Assembly (NCBI GenBank): GCA_963781265.1
Contig: CAWAFH010000007.1
Location: 1 to 64,000, forward strand
Origin: WHSW01 sp963781265
Lineage (GTDB): Bacteria; Actinomycetota; Thermoleophilia; Solirubrobacterales; 70-9
DNA: 64,000 bases
Direction: 5' to 3'
A program made the position numbers and the translations under genes. Shown one piece after another: positions 6,896 through 15,504 of the stretch (the first letter of the stretch is position 1; the number at the start of each line of letters is the position of its first letter). The notes below the pieces were generated by a model. It was not told the origin of the DNA. It saw nothing but the letters and a program-made list of their open reading frames with translations, and made no database searches.

Positions 6896-9169
6896 GTGAG
6901 CGACGAGACCTTTCAGGGCGCGCCGACGGAGGTCGGGATGGACCCGGCAGACCACCTGCTCGAGGGCCTCAACCCGGCGCAGCGAGAGGCCGTCACCCAC
7001 GGCGAGGGGCCGCTGCTGGTCCTCGCCGGGGCCGGCTCGGGCAAGACCCGGGTGCTGACCCACCGGATCGCCTGGCTGCTGGCCAGCGGACGCGCGCAGC
7101 CCAGCGAGATCCTCGCGATCACCTTCACCAACAAGGCCGCGAACGAGATGCGCGAGCGGGTCTCGATGCTGATCGGCGGGATCTCGAGGGCGATGTGGGT
7201 GATGACCTTCCACTCCGCCTGCGCACGGATTCTCCGCGCCGAGGCTCCGCGGCTCGGCTACAAGCGCTCGTTCACGATCTACGACGAGGCGGACTCGGTG
7301 CGGATGGTGAAGCGCTGCCTCGAGGAGCTGGAGCTCGACCCGAAGCGCTACCCGCCGCGCTCGGTCAAGGGCGCGATCTCGGCGGCCAAGAACCAGCTGG
7401 TCGACTCGAGCGACTGCGCGGACGCGGCCAACACCGACTACGAGGTCGCGATCGCGGACGTCTATCGCCTCTACGAGCGCCGCATGGTCGAGTCGTCGGC
7501 GATGGACTTCGACGACCTTCTGGTGCGCACGGTCAACCTGCTGGAGCTGTTCGCCGAGGTCCGCGACAAGTACCGCCGGATCTTCCGCTGGGTGCTGGTC
7601 GACGAGTACCAGGACACCAACCGCGCCCAGTACCGGATGCTGCAGCTGCTGACCGAGGAGCACCGGAACCTGACCGTGGTCGGCGACGATTTCCAGTCGG
7701 TCTATTCATTCCGCGGGGCCGACATCCGCAACATCCTCGACTTCGAGCACGACTACCCGGACGCCGACACGGTGCTGCTCGAGCAGAACTACCGCTCGAC
7801 GCAGACGATCCTCGACGCGGCCAACGGGCTGATCGCCCACAACGTCGACCAGAAGCCGAAGCATCTATGGACCGACGGCGCTCGCGGCGACCAGATCGTG
7901 GTCGGCGAGTTCGACGACGAGCACGCCGAGGCCCGCTACGTCGCCTCGGAGATCAACCGGCTCGTCGACGAGGGCACGCCGCGCGATCGGATCGCCGTCT
8001 TCTACCGCGTCAACGCGCAGAGCCGGGTGCTCGAGGACACGCTGGTGCGCTTCGAGATCCCCTACCAGGTGATCGGCGGGACGAAGTTCTACGAGCGCGC
8101 CGAGATCAAGGACGCGATCGCCTACCTGCAGCTGCTCGCCAACCCCGCGGACGCGATCTCGTTCTCGCGGATCGTCAACGCGCCCCGCCGCGGGATCGGC
8201 CAGCAGACGCAGGCGCGGCTGCTCTCGCACGCGAACACGCTCGGCGTCGACGTGCTCGACGTGCTCTCGCATCCGGGCGGCGTCCCCGCCCTCGGATCCG
8301 CCGCGCTGAAGGCGGTCGACCGGTTCGCCGAGACGATGGCCGCGCTGCGCCAGCGCGCGGAGCGCCGCGGCCCGGTGGCCGAGCTGCTCGATGCGATCCT
8401 GCACGAGACCGGCTACATCGAGGCGCTCGAGGCCGAGCGCACGGTCGAGGCCGAGGGGCGGGTCGAGAACCTCGAGGAGCTGGTCGGCGTCGCCGGCGAG
8501 TTCGACGCCAATCGCGAGCTGGAGGGCGAGTCGGAGGATTCTCCGTTGGAGGAGTTCCTCGCCCAGATCTCGCTGGTCACCGAGCAGGACAACCTGCGCG
8601 ACGCCGAGAGCCTCGCGACGCTGATGTCCCTTCACAACGCCAAGGGGCTCGAGTACGAGGCGGTGTTCGTGATCGGCTGCGAGGAGGGCGTCTTCCCGCA
8701 TTCACGCTCGGTCGAGGAGGGCAACGTCGAGGAGGAGCGCCGGCTCGCCTACGTCGGCGTCACCCGGGCCCGCGAGCGGCTCTGGCTCACCTACGCGCGG
8801 CGGCGGATGCTGCACGGCGGGACGAGCTGGAACGCGCCGTCGCGCTTCCTGAAGGAGCTGCCGAACCAGCTGGTCGAAGCGCACGTGGCCACGACGCCGA
8901 CCGGCTGGGCGGGCGGCGGCGACGCGCGCGGCCGCGCGACGGGGTTCGGGCGCCGCCCCTCGGACGACGCCTTCACGGCCCCGGAGCGCAAGCAGCCGGC
9001 GCCGCCGCCGATGCCCTACTCGGTCGGCGACGACGTCCTGCACGCGAGCTTCGGCGAGGGTGTGGTGACCGCGGTCGAGGCGGGATCGGTGATCGTCGTG
9101 CGCTTCGCCGGCGACGGCGCCGAGCGCAAGCTGATGGCCGACTTCGCGCCGCTGAAGCGAGTGGCGTGA
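6896..9169 (+). CDS. pcrA: ATP-dependent DNA helicase, UvrD/PcrA type
   Basis: A superfamily 1A 3'-5' helicase for repair and for clearing proteins from DNA. The 757-residue protein has Walker A 'AGAGSGKT' (44-51), motif Ia 'ITFTNKAANEM', the DExx box 'VDEYQDTN' (about 236), motif III 'VVGDDFQSVYSFRGA', motif IV 'LEQNYRS', motif V 'LMSLHNAKGLE' and motif VI 'VGVTRARERL'. After a low-complexity linker, a C-terminal 'GDDVLHASFGEGVVTAVEAG' segment matches the PcrA RNA-polymerase-interacting Tudor-like domain. That domain favours PcrA over Rep. Confidence 0.93.
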   Translation: MSDETFQGAPTEVGMDPADHLLEGLNPAQREAVTHGEGPLLVLAGAGSGKTRVLTHRIAWLLASGRAQPSEILAITFTNKAANEMRERVSMLIGGISRAMWVMTFHSACARILRAEAPRLGYKRSFTIYDEADSVRMVKRCLEELELDPKRYPPRSVKGAISAAKNQLVDSSDCADAANTDYEVAIADVYRLYERRMVESSAMDFDDLLVRTVNLLELFAEVRDKYRRIFRWVLVDEYQDTNRAQYRMLQLLTEEHRNLTVVGDDFQSVYSFRGADIRNILDFEHDYPDADTVLLEQNYRSTQTILDAANGLIAHNVDQKPKHLWTDGARGDQIVVGEFDDEHAEARYVASEINRLVDEGTPRDRIAVFYRVNAQSRVLEDTLVRFEIPYQVIGGTKFYERAEIKDAIAYLQLLANPADAISFSRIVNAPRRGIGQQTQARLLSHANTLGVDVLDVLSHPGGVPALGSAALKAVDRFAETMAALRQRAERRGPVAELLDAILHETGYIEALEAERTVEAEGRVENLEELVGVAGEFDANRELEGESEDSPLEEFLAQISLVTEQDNLRDAESLATLMSLHNAKGLEYEAVFVIGCEEGVFPHSRSVEEGNVEEERRLAYVGVTRARERLWLTYARRRMLHGGTSWNAPSRFLKELPNQLVEAHVATTPTGWAGGGDARGRATGFGRRPSDDAFTAPERKQPAPPPMPYSVGDDVLHASFGEGVVTAVEAGSVIVVRFAGDGAERKLMADFAPLKRVA

Positions 9170-9173
9170 GGCG

Positions 9174-10028
9174 GTGAGCGCCAAGGTAATCGACGGCAAG
9201 GCGGTCGCCGCCGAGGTCAAGGAGAGGGTCGCGGCCGGTGTGCGCGAGTTCGGCGCCGAGCGCGGGGGAGACGTCCCCGGGCTGGCGACCGTGCTGGTCG
9301 GCGAGGATCCCGCCTCGCAGATCTACGTGGCGAGCAAGCGACGCCAGACCGAGGAGGTCGGAATGCGCTCGTTTCACCACGAGCTCGGCGACGCCACCCC
9401 GACTGACGAGCTGCTCGACCTGATCGCCGAGCTCAACCACGAGGACACCGTCGACGGCATCCTGGTCCAGCTGCCGCTGCCCGAGCAGGTCGACCAGGAC
9501 GCGGTGATCAGCGCGATCGACCCGGCCAAGGACGTTGACGGGCTCACTGCGGCGAGCGCCGGCCTGCTCGCTCAGGGGCGCCCGGCGCTGGTGCCGTGCA
9601 CGCCGCGCGGCGTGGTCGAGCTGCTGCGCCACGCGGGCACCGAGATCGCCGGCGCCGAGGCCGTGATCGTTGGACGCTCGATCCTGGTCGGGCGCCCGCT
9701 CGCCTCGCTGCTGCTCGGCGAGAACGCGACCGTGACGGTCTGCCACTCCCGCACCAGCGACCTCGCGGCGGTCTGCTCGCGCGCCGACATCCTGGTCGCG
9801 GCGGTCGGGTCGCCGCGCCTGGTCACCGCCGAGATGGTCAAGCCGGGCGCGACGGTGATCGACGTCGGCACGAACCGAACCGAGGACGGACTGGTCGGCG
9901 ACGTCGACTTCGACGCGGTCGCCGAGATCGCCGCGGCGATCACCCCGGTGCCCGGGGGAGTCGGCCCGATGACGATCGCAATGCTGCTCGCGAACACGCT
10001 CAGCGCGGCCGCGATGCGTCCGCGTTAG
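9174..10028 (+). CDS. folD: Methylenetetrahydrofolate dehydrogenase/cyclohydrolase
   Basis: A bifunctional one-carbon enzyme interconverting 5,10-methylene- and 10-formyl-tetrahydrofolate using NADP. The 284-residue protein has the catalytic region 'IYVASKRRQTEEVGM' (Lys of the YxxxK motif), 'DGILVQLPLPEQV', the nucleotide-binding 'GRSILVGRPLASLL' and the C-terminal 'ITPVPGGVGPMTIAMLL' signature. The GTG start lies four bases after the helicase stop, so the two are in one operon. Confidence 0.95.
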   Translation: MSAKVIDGKAVAAEVKERVAAGVREFGAERGGDVPGLATVLVGEDPASQIYVASKRRQTEEVGMRSFHHELGDATPTDELLDLIAELNHEDTVDGILVQLPLPEQVDQDAVISAIDPAKDVDGLTAASAGLLAQGRPALVPCTPRGVVELLRHAGTEIAGAEAVIVGRSILVGRPLASLLLGENATVTVCHSRTSDLAAVCSRADILVAAVGSPRLVTAEMVKPGATVIDVGTNRTEDGLVGDVDFDAVAEIAAAITPVPGGVGPMTIAMLLANTLSAAAMRPR

Positions 10029-10080
10029 CCCGTAGGCTGCGGCTCGACAATCCACACTCCCATTTCGGACTAGGAGAGAC

Positions 10081-10602
10081 ATGGACGCAGGAAGGCTCGG
10101 AAGAGGAGAGATGATCGCCGCGATCTCCGGGGCGGCCCTCTTCATCATCATGTTCTTGCCGTGGTTCGGCCTCGGCGGAGAGCTCGGTGACGCGTTCAAC
10201 CAGGCGCAGGACCTCGGCTTGGCGCCGGACGTCGACACGACCGCGAACGCGTGGCAGTCGTTCGGGTTCATCGACATCGTCCTCTTCGTGACCGCGATCG
10301 TCGCGGTCGCCTTCGGGGTCGCCGGAGCGATGTCCCGCGACGTCGCGCTCCCGGTCGCCGCCAGCGCGATCACCGCGGGGCTCGGAATTCTCTCGGTGAT
10401 CCTGATCGCTTACCGCCTGCTCGACACCCCCTCTGACTCGAGCCGGAAGATCGGCGTCTTCCTCGGCCTGATCGCCGCGATCGGAATCGCCTACGGCGGC
10501 TACATCGGGATGCAGGAGGAGGGTGCCTCGTTCGGTGACCAGGCGGACCCCGTCGGCGGCGACAGCCCGCCGCCCCCGCCACCGTCGGCGCCCGCCGCCT
10601 GA
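10081..10602 (+). CDS. Membrane protein with four predicted helices
   Basis: A 173-residue protein with hydrophobic segments at roughly residues 10-30 ('AAISGAALFIIMFLPWFGL'), 60-80, 88-110 and 122-140, and a Pro/Ala-rich C-terminal tail ('SPPPPPPSAPAA'). The start has a Shine-Dalgarno ('TAGGAGAG'). The pattern of a first helix with 'FLPWF' followed by an extracellular loop resembles small actinobacterial membrane proteins of unknown function. No catalytic motif is visible. Confidence 0.7.
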   Translation: MDAGRLGRGEMIAAISGAALFIIMFLPWFGLGGELGDAFNQAQDLGLAPDVDTTANAWQSFGFIDIVLFVTAIVAVAFGVAGAMSRDVALPVAASAITAGLGILSVILIAYRLLDTPSDSSRKIGVFLGLIAAIGIAYGGYIGMQEEGASFGDQADPVGGDSPPPPPPSAPAA

Positions 10603-10649
10603 ACGGTTCGTTGGGTGACCCGGGTCTCGGCTCGGGAGGAGAGGTGAAC

Positions 10650-10679
10650 ACGACGGCCGTCCTTCGGGGCGGTCGTCGT
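10650..10679. terminator. Strong UUCG-capped hairpin before gatC
   Basis: ACGACGGCCG pairs with CGGTCGTCGT (one G-U pair), and the inner bases close as CC-UUCG-GG, giving about 13 base pairs. It lies between the membrane-protein gene and the gatC promoter and has no T run. Confidence 0.6.
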
Positions 10680-10691
10680 CGTTGCCCGCCC

Positions 10692-10697
10692 TAAGAT
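10692..10697 (+). promoter_or_regulatory. Leaderless -10 box (TAAGAT) of gatC
   Basis: TAAGAT ends seven bases before the gatC ATG, with no Shine-Dalgarno between them. Confidence 0.5.
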
Positions 10698-10704
10698 TGG
10701 CGCG

Positions 10705-10989
10705 ATGATCGATCGCGAGCAGGTCCTGCACGTCGCCCGGCTGGCGCGGCTCGAGCTCTCCGAGGATGAGATCGCCCGGATGTCCGAGGAGCTCACCGGG
10801 ATCCTCGAGCACGTCGACGCGATCGCCGCCCTCGACCTGGACGACGTCGAGCCGACCACCCATGTGGTCGAGCTCGCGAACGTGCTGCGCCCCGACACGC
10901 CCGACCCCAGCCTGCCCCGCGAGCGAGCGCTCGAAAGCGCCCCGGACGCCGCTGACGGCGCGTTTCGCGTCCCCTCGCCGCAAGCGTGA
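10705..10989 (+). CDS. gatC: Asp-tRNA(Asn)/Glu-tRNA(Gln) amidotransferase subunit C
   Basis: A 94-residue small subunit of GatCAB that wraps around GatA and stabilises it. It has the usual start 'IDREQVLHVARLARLELSEDEI', the central 'ILEHVDAIAALDLDDVEPT' and the 'LRPDTPDPSLPRE' region that contacts the partner subunit. It overlaps gatA by four bases (GTGA). Confidence 0.93.
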   Translation: MIDREQVLHVARLARLELSEDEIARMSEELTGILEHVDAIAALDLDDVEPTTHVVELANVLRPDTPDPSLPRERALESAPDAADGAFRVPSPQA

Positions 10990-12422
10990 CCGAGCTCATC
11001 GAGCTCAGCGCCTCGGCCGCGATCGCGCGGATCGAGGCGGGCGAGATCGGCGCCGACGAGTACTTCGATGCGTACGCCGAGGCGGCCGCCGGCGACGAGC
11101 TCAACGCCTACCTGTGGCGCGCCGAGCCCGGCTCGCGCGGCGCCGGCGGCGGGACGCTTCGCGGCGCGCCGCTCGCGGTCAAGGACCTGTTCTGCACGGA
11201 GGGGATCGAGACCACCGCCGGCTCGCGGATCCTCGAGGGCTACCGGCCGCCCTACACCGCCACGGCGGTGCGACGGCTCGGCGACGCCGGCGCCCGCCTG
11301 CTCGGCAAGACCAACATGGACGAGTTCGCCATGGGCTCGTCGAACGAGAACTCCGGCTACGGGCCGGTCCGCAACCCCTGGGACCGCGCGCGGGTGCCCG
11401 GCGGGTCATCCGGCGGCTCGGCCGCCGCGGTCGCCGGCGGCCTGGCGCCGTGGGCGCTGGGCACCGACACGGGCGGCTCGATCCGCCAGCCGGCCTCGCT
11501 GTGCGGGATCGTCGGGCTCAAACCCACCTACGGCGCGATCTCGCGTTACGGGATGGTCGCCTTCGCCTCGTCGCTGGACCAGTGCGGGCCGCTGACGCGG
11601 ACGGTGACCGACGCGGCCCTGCTGCTGGGGCTGATGGAGGGGCGCGACCGCTACGACTCCACCTCGACCGGGATCGACGGCGGGGTCGAGCTGCCGGGCC
11701 GCACCGACCTGAGCGGCCTGCGGTTCGGGGTCGCCCGGGACTTCTCGCACCACGCGGAGGGGGTCGAGCCCGGGGTCGCCGACGTGTTCGAGCGCTCGCT
11801 GCGCACGATCGAGTCGCTGGGCGGCGCGATCGAGGAGATCGAGCTGCCGAACGCCGAGCACGGGATCTCTGCCTACTACGTGATCGCCCCGGCGGAGGCG
11901 TCGTCGAACCTGCAGCGCTACGACGGCGTCCGCTATGGCCTGCGCGAGCCGGCGGACACCCTCGACCCGATGTACGAGCGCACCCGCGCAGCGGGGTTCG
12001 GCGACGAGGTCAAGCGCCGGATCATGCTCGGCACCTACGCGCTCTCCTCCGGCTATTACGAGGCCTACTACGGTCGAGCCCAGAAGGTCCGGACCCGCAT
12101 CGCCGAGGACTTCCGCGCGGCGTTCGACTCGGTCGACCTGATCGTCACCCCGACCTCCCCGTCGGTCGCGTTCGAGCTCGGCGCGCGCACCGCGGACCCG
12201 CTCGCCATGTACCTGTCCGACTACTTCACGGTGCCGATGTCCCTCGCCGGGATCCCCGCGATCTCGATCCCCGCCGGCACCGCGGCGCCTCCGGGTGGCG
12301 GCGCCGCGCTGCCGGTCGGCCTGCAGATCGCGGCGCCCGCGTTCGCCGAGAACGCGCTCCTCGGCGCCGCTCACGCGATCGAGCAGGCAATCGACGTTCC
12401 GCCCGGGTCAGGTGAGGGATGA
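10986..12422 (+). CDS. gatA: Asp-tRNA(Asn)/Glu-tRNA(Gln) amidotransferase subunit A
   Basis: The glutaminase subunit of GatCAB, an amidase-signature enzyme releasing ammonia from glutamine. The 478-residue protein has the catalytic Lys in 'LAVKDLFCTEG', the Gly/Ser-rich signature 'PGGSSGGSAAAVAGG' and the Ser-cisSer-Lys triad partner in 'TDTGGSIRQPASLCG'. The C-terminal 'AGIPAISIPAG' region is also typical. The GTG start overlaps gatC, and the stop overlaps the zincin gene (ATGA). Confidence 0.95.
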   Translation: MTELIELSASAAIARIEAGEIGADEYFDAYAEAAAGDELNAYLWRAEPGSRGAGGGTLRGAPLAVKDLFCTEGIETTAGSRILEGYRPPYTATAVRRLGDAGARLLGKTNMDEFAMGSSNENSGYGPVRNPWDRARVPGGSSGGSAAAVAGGLAPWALGTDTGGSIRQPASLCGIVGLKPTYGAISRYGMVAFASSLDQCGPLTRTVTDAALLLGLMEGRDRYDSTSTGIDGGVELPGRTDLSGLRFGVARDFSHHAEGVEPGVADVFERSLRTIESLGGAIEEIELPNAEHGISAYYVIAPAEASSNLQRYDGVRYGLREPADTLDPMYERTRAAGFGDEVKRRIMLGTYALSSGYYEAYYGRAQKVRTRIAEDFRAAFDSVDLIVTPTSPSVAFELGARTADPLAMYLSDYFTVPMSLAGIPAISIPAGTAAPPGGGAALPVGLQIAAPAFAENALLGAAHAIEQAIDVPPGSGEG

Positions 12423-12694
12423 CCGAGGAGGAGGTACGTGAGGCGGCGATGGAGGCGCTCGACGAGCTGCCGGCGTGGGTCCGGGAGCAGCTCGGCAACG
12501 TCGCCGTGATCGTCGAGGAGTCGCACCCCGACAACCTGATGGGGATCTACGACCCGGTCGGCGGCCTGCGCCGGATCGTCATCTTCCGGGCCACCAACCC
12601 GAACGCGGAGGAGGTCCGGCGCACGGTCTGGCACGAGGTCGGCCACCACCTCGGCATGGACGAGACCCAACTTCACGAGCTCGGCTATGGCTGA
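12419..12694 (+). CDS. Minimal zincin-like metallopeptidase family protein
   Basis: A 91-residue protein ending in 'VWHEVGHHLGMDETQLHELG': an HExxH zinc motif at 72-76 with a further His and a downstream Asp, the signature of the small 'metallopeptidase family' proteins. The N-terminal half ('ALDELPAWVREQLGNVAVIVEE', then 'LMGIYDPVGGL') also fits that family. It overlaps gatA by four bases and gatB by eight, so it is embedded within the amidotransferase operon. Whether it cleaves anything is not established for the family as far as I know. Confidence 0.8.
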   Translation: MTEEEVREAAMEALDELPAWVREQLGNVAVIVEESHPDNLMGIYDPVGGLRRIVIFRATNPNAEEVRRTVWHEVGHHLGMDETQLHELGYG

Positions 12695-14120
12695 TTCGAG
12701 CGGCGCCTGGGAGCCGGTCATCGGCCTGGAGATCCACGTCCAGCTCGCCACGCGCACGAAGATGTTCTGCGGCTGCGAGCTCTCGTTCGGCGACGACCCG
12801 AACGTCCACACCTGCCCGATCTGCCTCGCGCACCCGGGATCGCTGCCGGCGCCGAACGAGCGCGCGATCCAGTACGCGATCCAGATCGGCCTCGCGCTCG
12901 ACTGCGAGATCGCCCCGCGCTCGATCTTTCACCGCAAGAACTACTTCTATCCCGACAACCCGAAGGCGTACCAGATCAGCCAGTTCGATCTTCCGCTTGC
13001 GGTCAACGGCCGCCTCGGCGACGTCCGCATCCACCGCGCCCACCTCGAGGAGGACGCCGCGAAGCTGGTCCACGACTCGGCGTCGGGCCGGATCCACGAC
13101 TCCGGCGCCTCGCTGGTCGACTTCAACCGAGGTGGCACCCCGCTGGTCGAGATCGTCACCGAGCCCGACCTGCACGACGCCGCCACCGCGCGCGAGTGGC
13201 TGCAGCTGCTGCGCACGACGATCCGCCAGATCGGCGTCTCCGACGTCAACATGGAGGAGGGAAGCCTGCGCTGCGACGCGAACGTCTCGCTGCGCCCGGC
13301 GGGCAGCGACGAGCTGGGCACCAAGACGGAGCTCAAGAACATGAACAGCTTCAGGTTCATGGAGCGCGGGGTCGAGGCGGAGATCGAGCGCCAGGCGGCG
13401 ATCCTCGACGCCGGCGGCCGGGTCGAGCAGGAGACCCTGCACTTCGACCCGCGCACCGGCTCGCTCACCCCGCTGCGCTCGAAGGAGTACTCCCACGACT
13501 ACCGCTACTTCCCCGAGCCCGACCTGGTGCCGCTCGAGCCGACGGAGGAGATGATCGCCGCCGCCCGCGCGGCGCTGCCCGAGCTGCCGGCCGAGCGGCG
13601 GGAGCGCTACACGGAGTTGGGGCTCTCGGCGGAGAAGGCGACCGAGGTCGCGTTCGGCGAGGACGCCGGCTACTTCGACGAGGTTCGGGCTGATCGCCCG
13701 GACCTGCCGGCCCCCCTCGTCGCCAATTGGGTCACCGGCGAGCTCACGTCCGCGATGGAGGCGGTCGAGAGCCCGACGCGACCGGCGCCCAGCGACATGG
13801 GCGCCACGATCGAGCTGGTCCATGCGAAGCAGGTGACGCACGCGAACGGCCGCTCGCTGCTGCGCAAGCTGGTCGCGGAGGGCGGCGACCCCGTCGAGAT
13901 CGCCGAGCGCGAGGGGCTGACGGGCGTGCAGGAGTCGGGCGAGCTCGAGGCGATCGTGGAGCGCGCGATCGAGGCCGACCCGGAGGCCGCCGAGCGCGTG
14001 CGCTCCGGCAACGCGAAGGCGGTCGGGCCGCTGGTCGGCTTCGTGATGCGTGAGACCAAGGGCCGCGCGGACGGGGGAGAGGTCACCCGGCTGATCCACC
14101 AGAAGCTCGGGGGCGGGTGA
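12687..14120 (+). CDS. gatB: Asp-tRNA(Asn)/Glu-tRNA(Gln) amidotransferase subunit B
   Basis: The tRNA-binding kinase subunit of GatCAB: it phosphorylates the misacylated Glu or Asp and amidates it with ammonia from GatA. The 477-residue protein opens 'WEPVIGLEIHVQLATRTKMFCGC', carries 'CPICLAHPGSLPAPN', the signature 'DFNRGGTPLVEIVTEPD' and the C-terminal YqeY-like tail ('GFVMRETKGRADGGEVTRLI'). The full gatCAB set suggests that glutaminyl- and/or asparaginyl-tRNA synthetase is missing from this organism. Confidence 0.95.
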   Translation: MADSSGAWEPVIGLEIHVQLATRTKMFCGCELSFGDDPNVHTCPICLAHPGSLPAPNERAIQYAIQIGLALDCEIAPRSIFHRKNYFYPDNPKAYQISQFDLPLAVNGRLGDVRIHRAHLEEDAAKLVHDSASGRIHDSGASLVDFNRGGTPLVEIVTEPDLHDAATAREWLQLLRTTIRQIGVSDVNMEEGSLRCDANVSLRPAGSDELGTKTELKNMNSFRFMERGVEAEIERQAAILDAGGRVEQETLHFDPRTGSLTPLRSKEYSHDYRYFPEPDLVPLEPTEEMIAAARAALPELPAERRERYTELGLSAEKATEVAFGEDAGYFDEVRADRPDLPAPLVANWVTGELTSAMEAVESPTRPAPSDMGATIELVHAKQVTHANGRSLLRKLVAEGGDPVEIAEREGLTGVQESGELEAIVERAIEADPEAAERVRSGNAKAVGPLVGFVMRETKGRADGGEVTRLIHQKLGGG

Positions 14121-14142
14121 GCCCGCCGTGGCTTCCGAGACT

Positions 14143-14161
14143 TTGTAACAAGTTGTTACAA
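14143..14161. promoter_or_regulatory. Perfect inverted repeat (operator) before the NADH dehydrogenase gene
   Basis: TTGTAACAAGTTGTTACAA consists of two perfect 8-base arms around a 3-base centre. It is strikingly A+T-rich against its surroundings and sits just upstream of, and probably over, the -35 region of the downstream gene. This is the arrangement of a dimeric repressor site. The binding protein is not encoded next to it and cannot be named. Confidence 0.7.
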
Positions 14162-14168
14162 GGCGCGG

Positions 14169-14174
14169 TACACT
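14169..14174 (+). promoter_or_regulatory. Leaderless -10 box (TACACT) of the NADH dehydrogenase gene
   Basis: TACACT ends seven bases before the ATG and eight bases separate it from the inverted repeat. No Shine-Dalgarno is present. Confidence 0.55.
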
Positions 14175-14181
14175 GATCGCG

Positions 14182-15504
14182 ATGGCTTGGAACGTGGTGA
14201 TCGCCGGCGGGGGCTTCGGGGGGTCGTCGGCGGCGCGCGAGCTCGAGCGACTGCTGCCCAAGCAGTCCGCCCGCCTGATCCTCGTCAACGACGTCAACTT
14301 CGTGCTCTACACGCCGTTCCTGCCCGAGGCGGCCGCCGGGACGCTCGAGCCCCGACACGTGGTCACCCCGCTGCGCGACATCCTGAGGCGCACCGACCTG
14401 CGTCTCGGCGCGGTGACCGGCCACGACCCGGCGGCGCGCACGGTCGAGCTGCAGGGTCACGACGGCTCGGTCGACACGCTTCGCTACGACCAGCTGCTGG
14501 TCGCGCTCGGCTCGGTCTCGCGCTCGCTGCCGATCCCAGGCCTGGACCGTCACGCGATCGGCTTCAAGAGCCTCGCGGACGCGATCTGGCTGCGCAACCA
14601 CCTCGTCGAGACACTCGAGGAGGCGAACGCGACCGAGGACCCGGGGCGCCGCGAGGAGCTGCTCACCTACGTCTTCGTCGGCGGCGGCTACTCCGGGCTC
14701 GAGGCGATGGCCGAGCTTCAGGACTTCGCCGTCGACGCGATCGACCGCTACCCGCGCGCCCGGCTGCACGGGATGCGCTGGATCCTGGTCGAGGCCGCCG
14801 ACCGCGTCCTGCCCGAGGTCCCGCCCGACCTCGCCGACTACGCCGTCCGCCAGCTGCGCGGGCGCGGGATCGACATCCGCCTCGGCACGCGGATCGAGGA
14901 GGCGGCCGAGGACTCGACGTTGCTCTCGACGGGCGAGCGGGTTCCCACCCGGACGCTGGTCTGGACCGCCGGGGTCAAGCCGCACCCGTCGCTCGCCTCG
15001 CTCGCGCTGCCGCTGGACGACGCGGGCCGTGTGCGCGTGGACGAGCGCATGCGGGTCGAGGGCGCGAGCGGCGTCTGGGCGATCGGCGACTGCGCCGCGG
15101 TCCCGCACCCGGACGGCGACGGGCGGCCGTGCCCGCCGACCGCGGCGATGGCGGTCCGGCAGGGCCCGGCGGTGGCCCACAACATCGCCGCCGAGCTCGG
15201 GGTCGACGTCCGGCCTCGGAGCTTCGGCTACAGGGGCCGCGAGGCGTTCGTCAACCTCGGCCGCTACAAGGCCGTCGGCAAGATCGACCGCCTCAAGTTC
15301 CGCGGCTTCGCGGCCTGGTGGATGGCGCGGACCTACCACATGAGCCAGATCCCGGGCCTGGCGCGAAAGATCCGCGCGATCGTCGATTGGACCGTCGGGC
15401 TGCCGTTTCGCCGCGACACCGCCGAGGTCGGCTCGATCGGCCATCCGCGCCCGCTCAGCGCCGAGGTCTACGCGCGGGGCGGCACCCACCGCCCACTCGA
15501 TTAG
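14182..15504 (+). CDS. ndh: Type II NADH:quinone oxidoreductase-like FAD protein
   Basis: A 440-residue member of the NDH-2 family: a peripheral membrane flavoprotein that passes electrons from NADH to quinone without pumping protons. FAD-binding 'IAGGGFGG' lies at residues 7-14, the NADH Rossmann motif 'YVFVGGGYSGLE' near 166-177, and the second FAD motif 'WAIGDCAAVP' near 300. The C-terminal region ('AFVNLGRYKAVGKI', 'FAAWWMARTYHMSQIPGLARKI') fits the membrane-anchoring part of NDH-2. It is likely the entry point to the menaquinone made by the men genes downstream. Related FAD oxidoreductases cannot be fully excluded. Confidence 0.88.
   Translation: MAWNVVIAGGGFGGSSAARELERLLPKQSARLILVNDVNFVLYTPFLPEAAAGTLEPRHVVTPLRDILRRTDLRLGAVTGHDPAARTVELQGHDGSVDTLRYDQLLVALGSVSRSLPIPGLDRHAIGFKSLADAIWLRNHLVETLEEANATEDPGRREELLTYVFVGGGYSGLEAMAELQDFAVDAIDRYPRARLHGMRWILVEAADRVLPEVPPDLADYAVRQLRGRGIDIRLGTRIEEAAEDSTLLSTGERVPTRTLVWTAGVKPHPSLASLALPLDDAGRVRVDERMRVEGASGVWAIGDCAAVPHPDGDGRPCPPTAAMAVRQGPAVAHNIAAELGVDVRPRSFGYRGREAFVNLGRYKAVGKIDRLKFRGFAAWWMARTYHMSQIPGLARKIRAIVDWTVGLPFRRDTAEVGSIGHPRPLSAEVYARGGTHRPLD

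Noticed and set aside
10642..10693. A 16-codon GTG frame with an apparent Shine-Dalgarno before gatC
   Set aside because: It is occupied by the strong hairpin at 10650-10679, is not enriched in any regulatory amino acid, and ends before the gatC promoter.
14143..14161. Rex operator before the NADH dehydrogenase
   Set aside because: Rex sites read TTGTGAA-N4-TTCACAA. The arms here are TTGTAACA with a 3-base centre, so a different protein is more likely.
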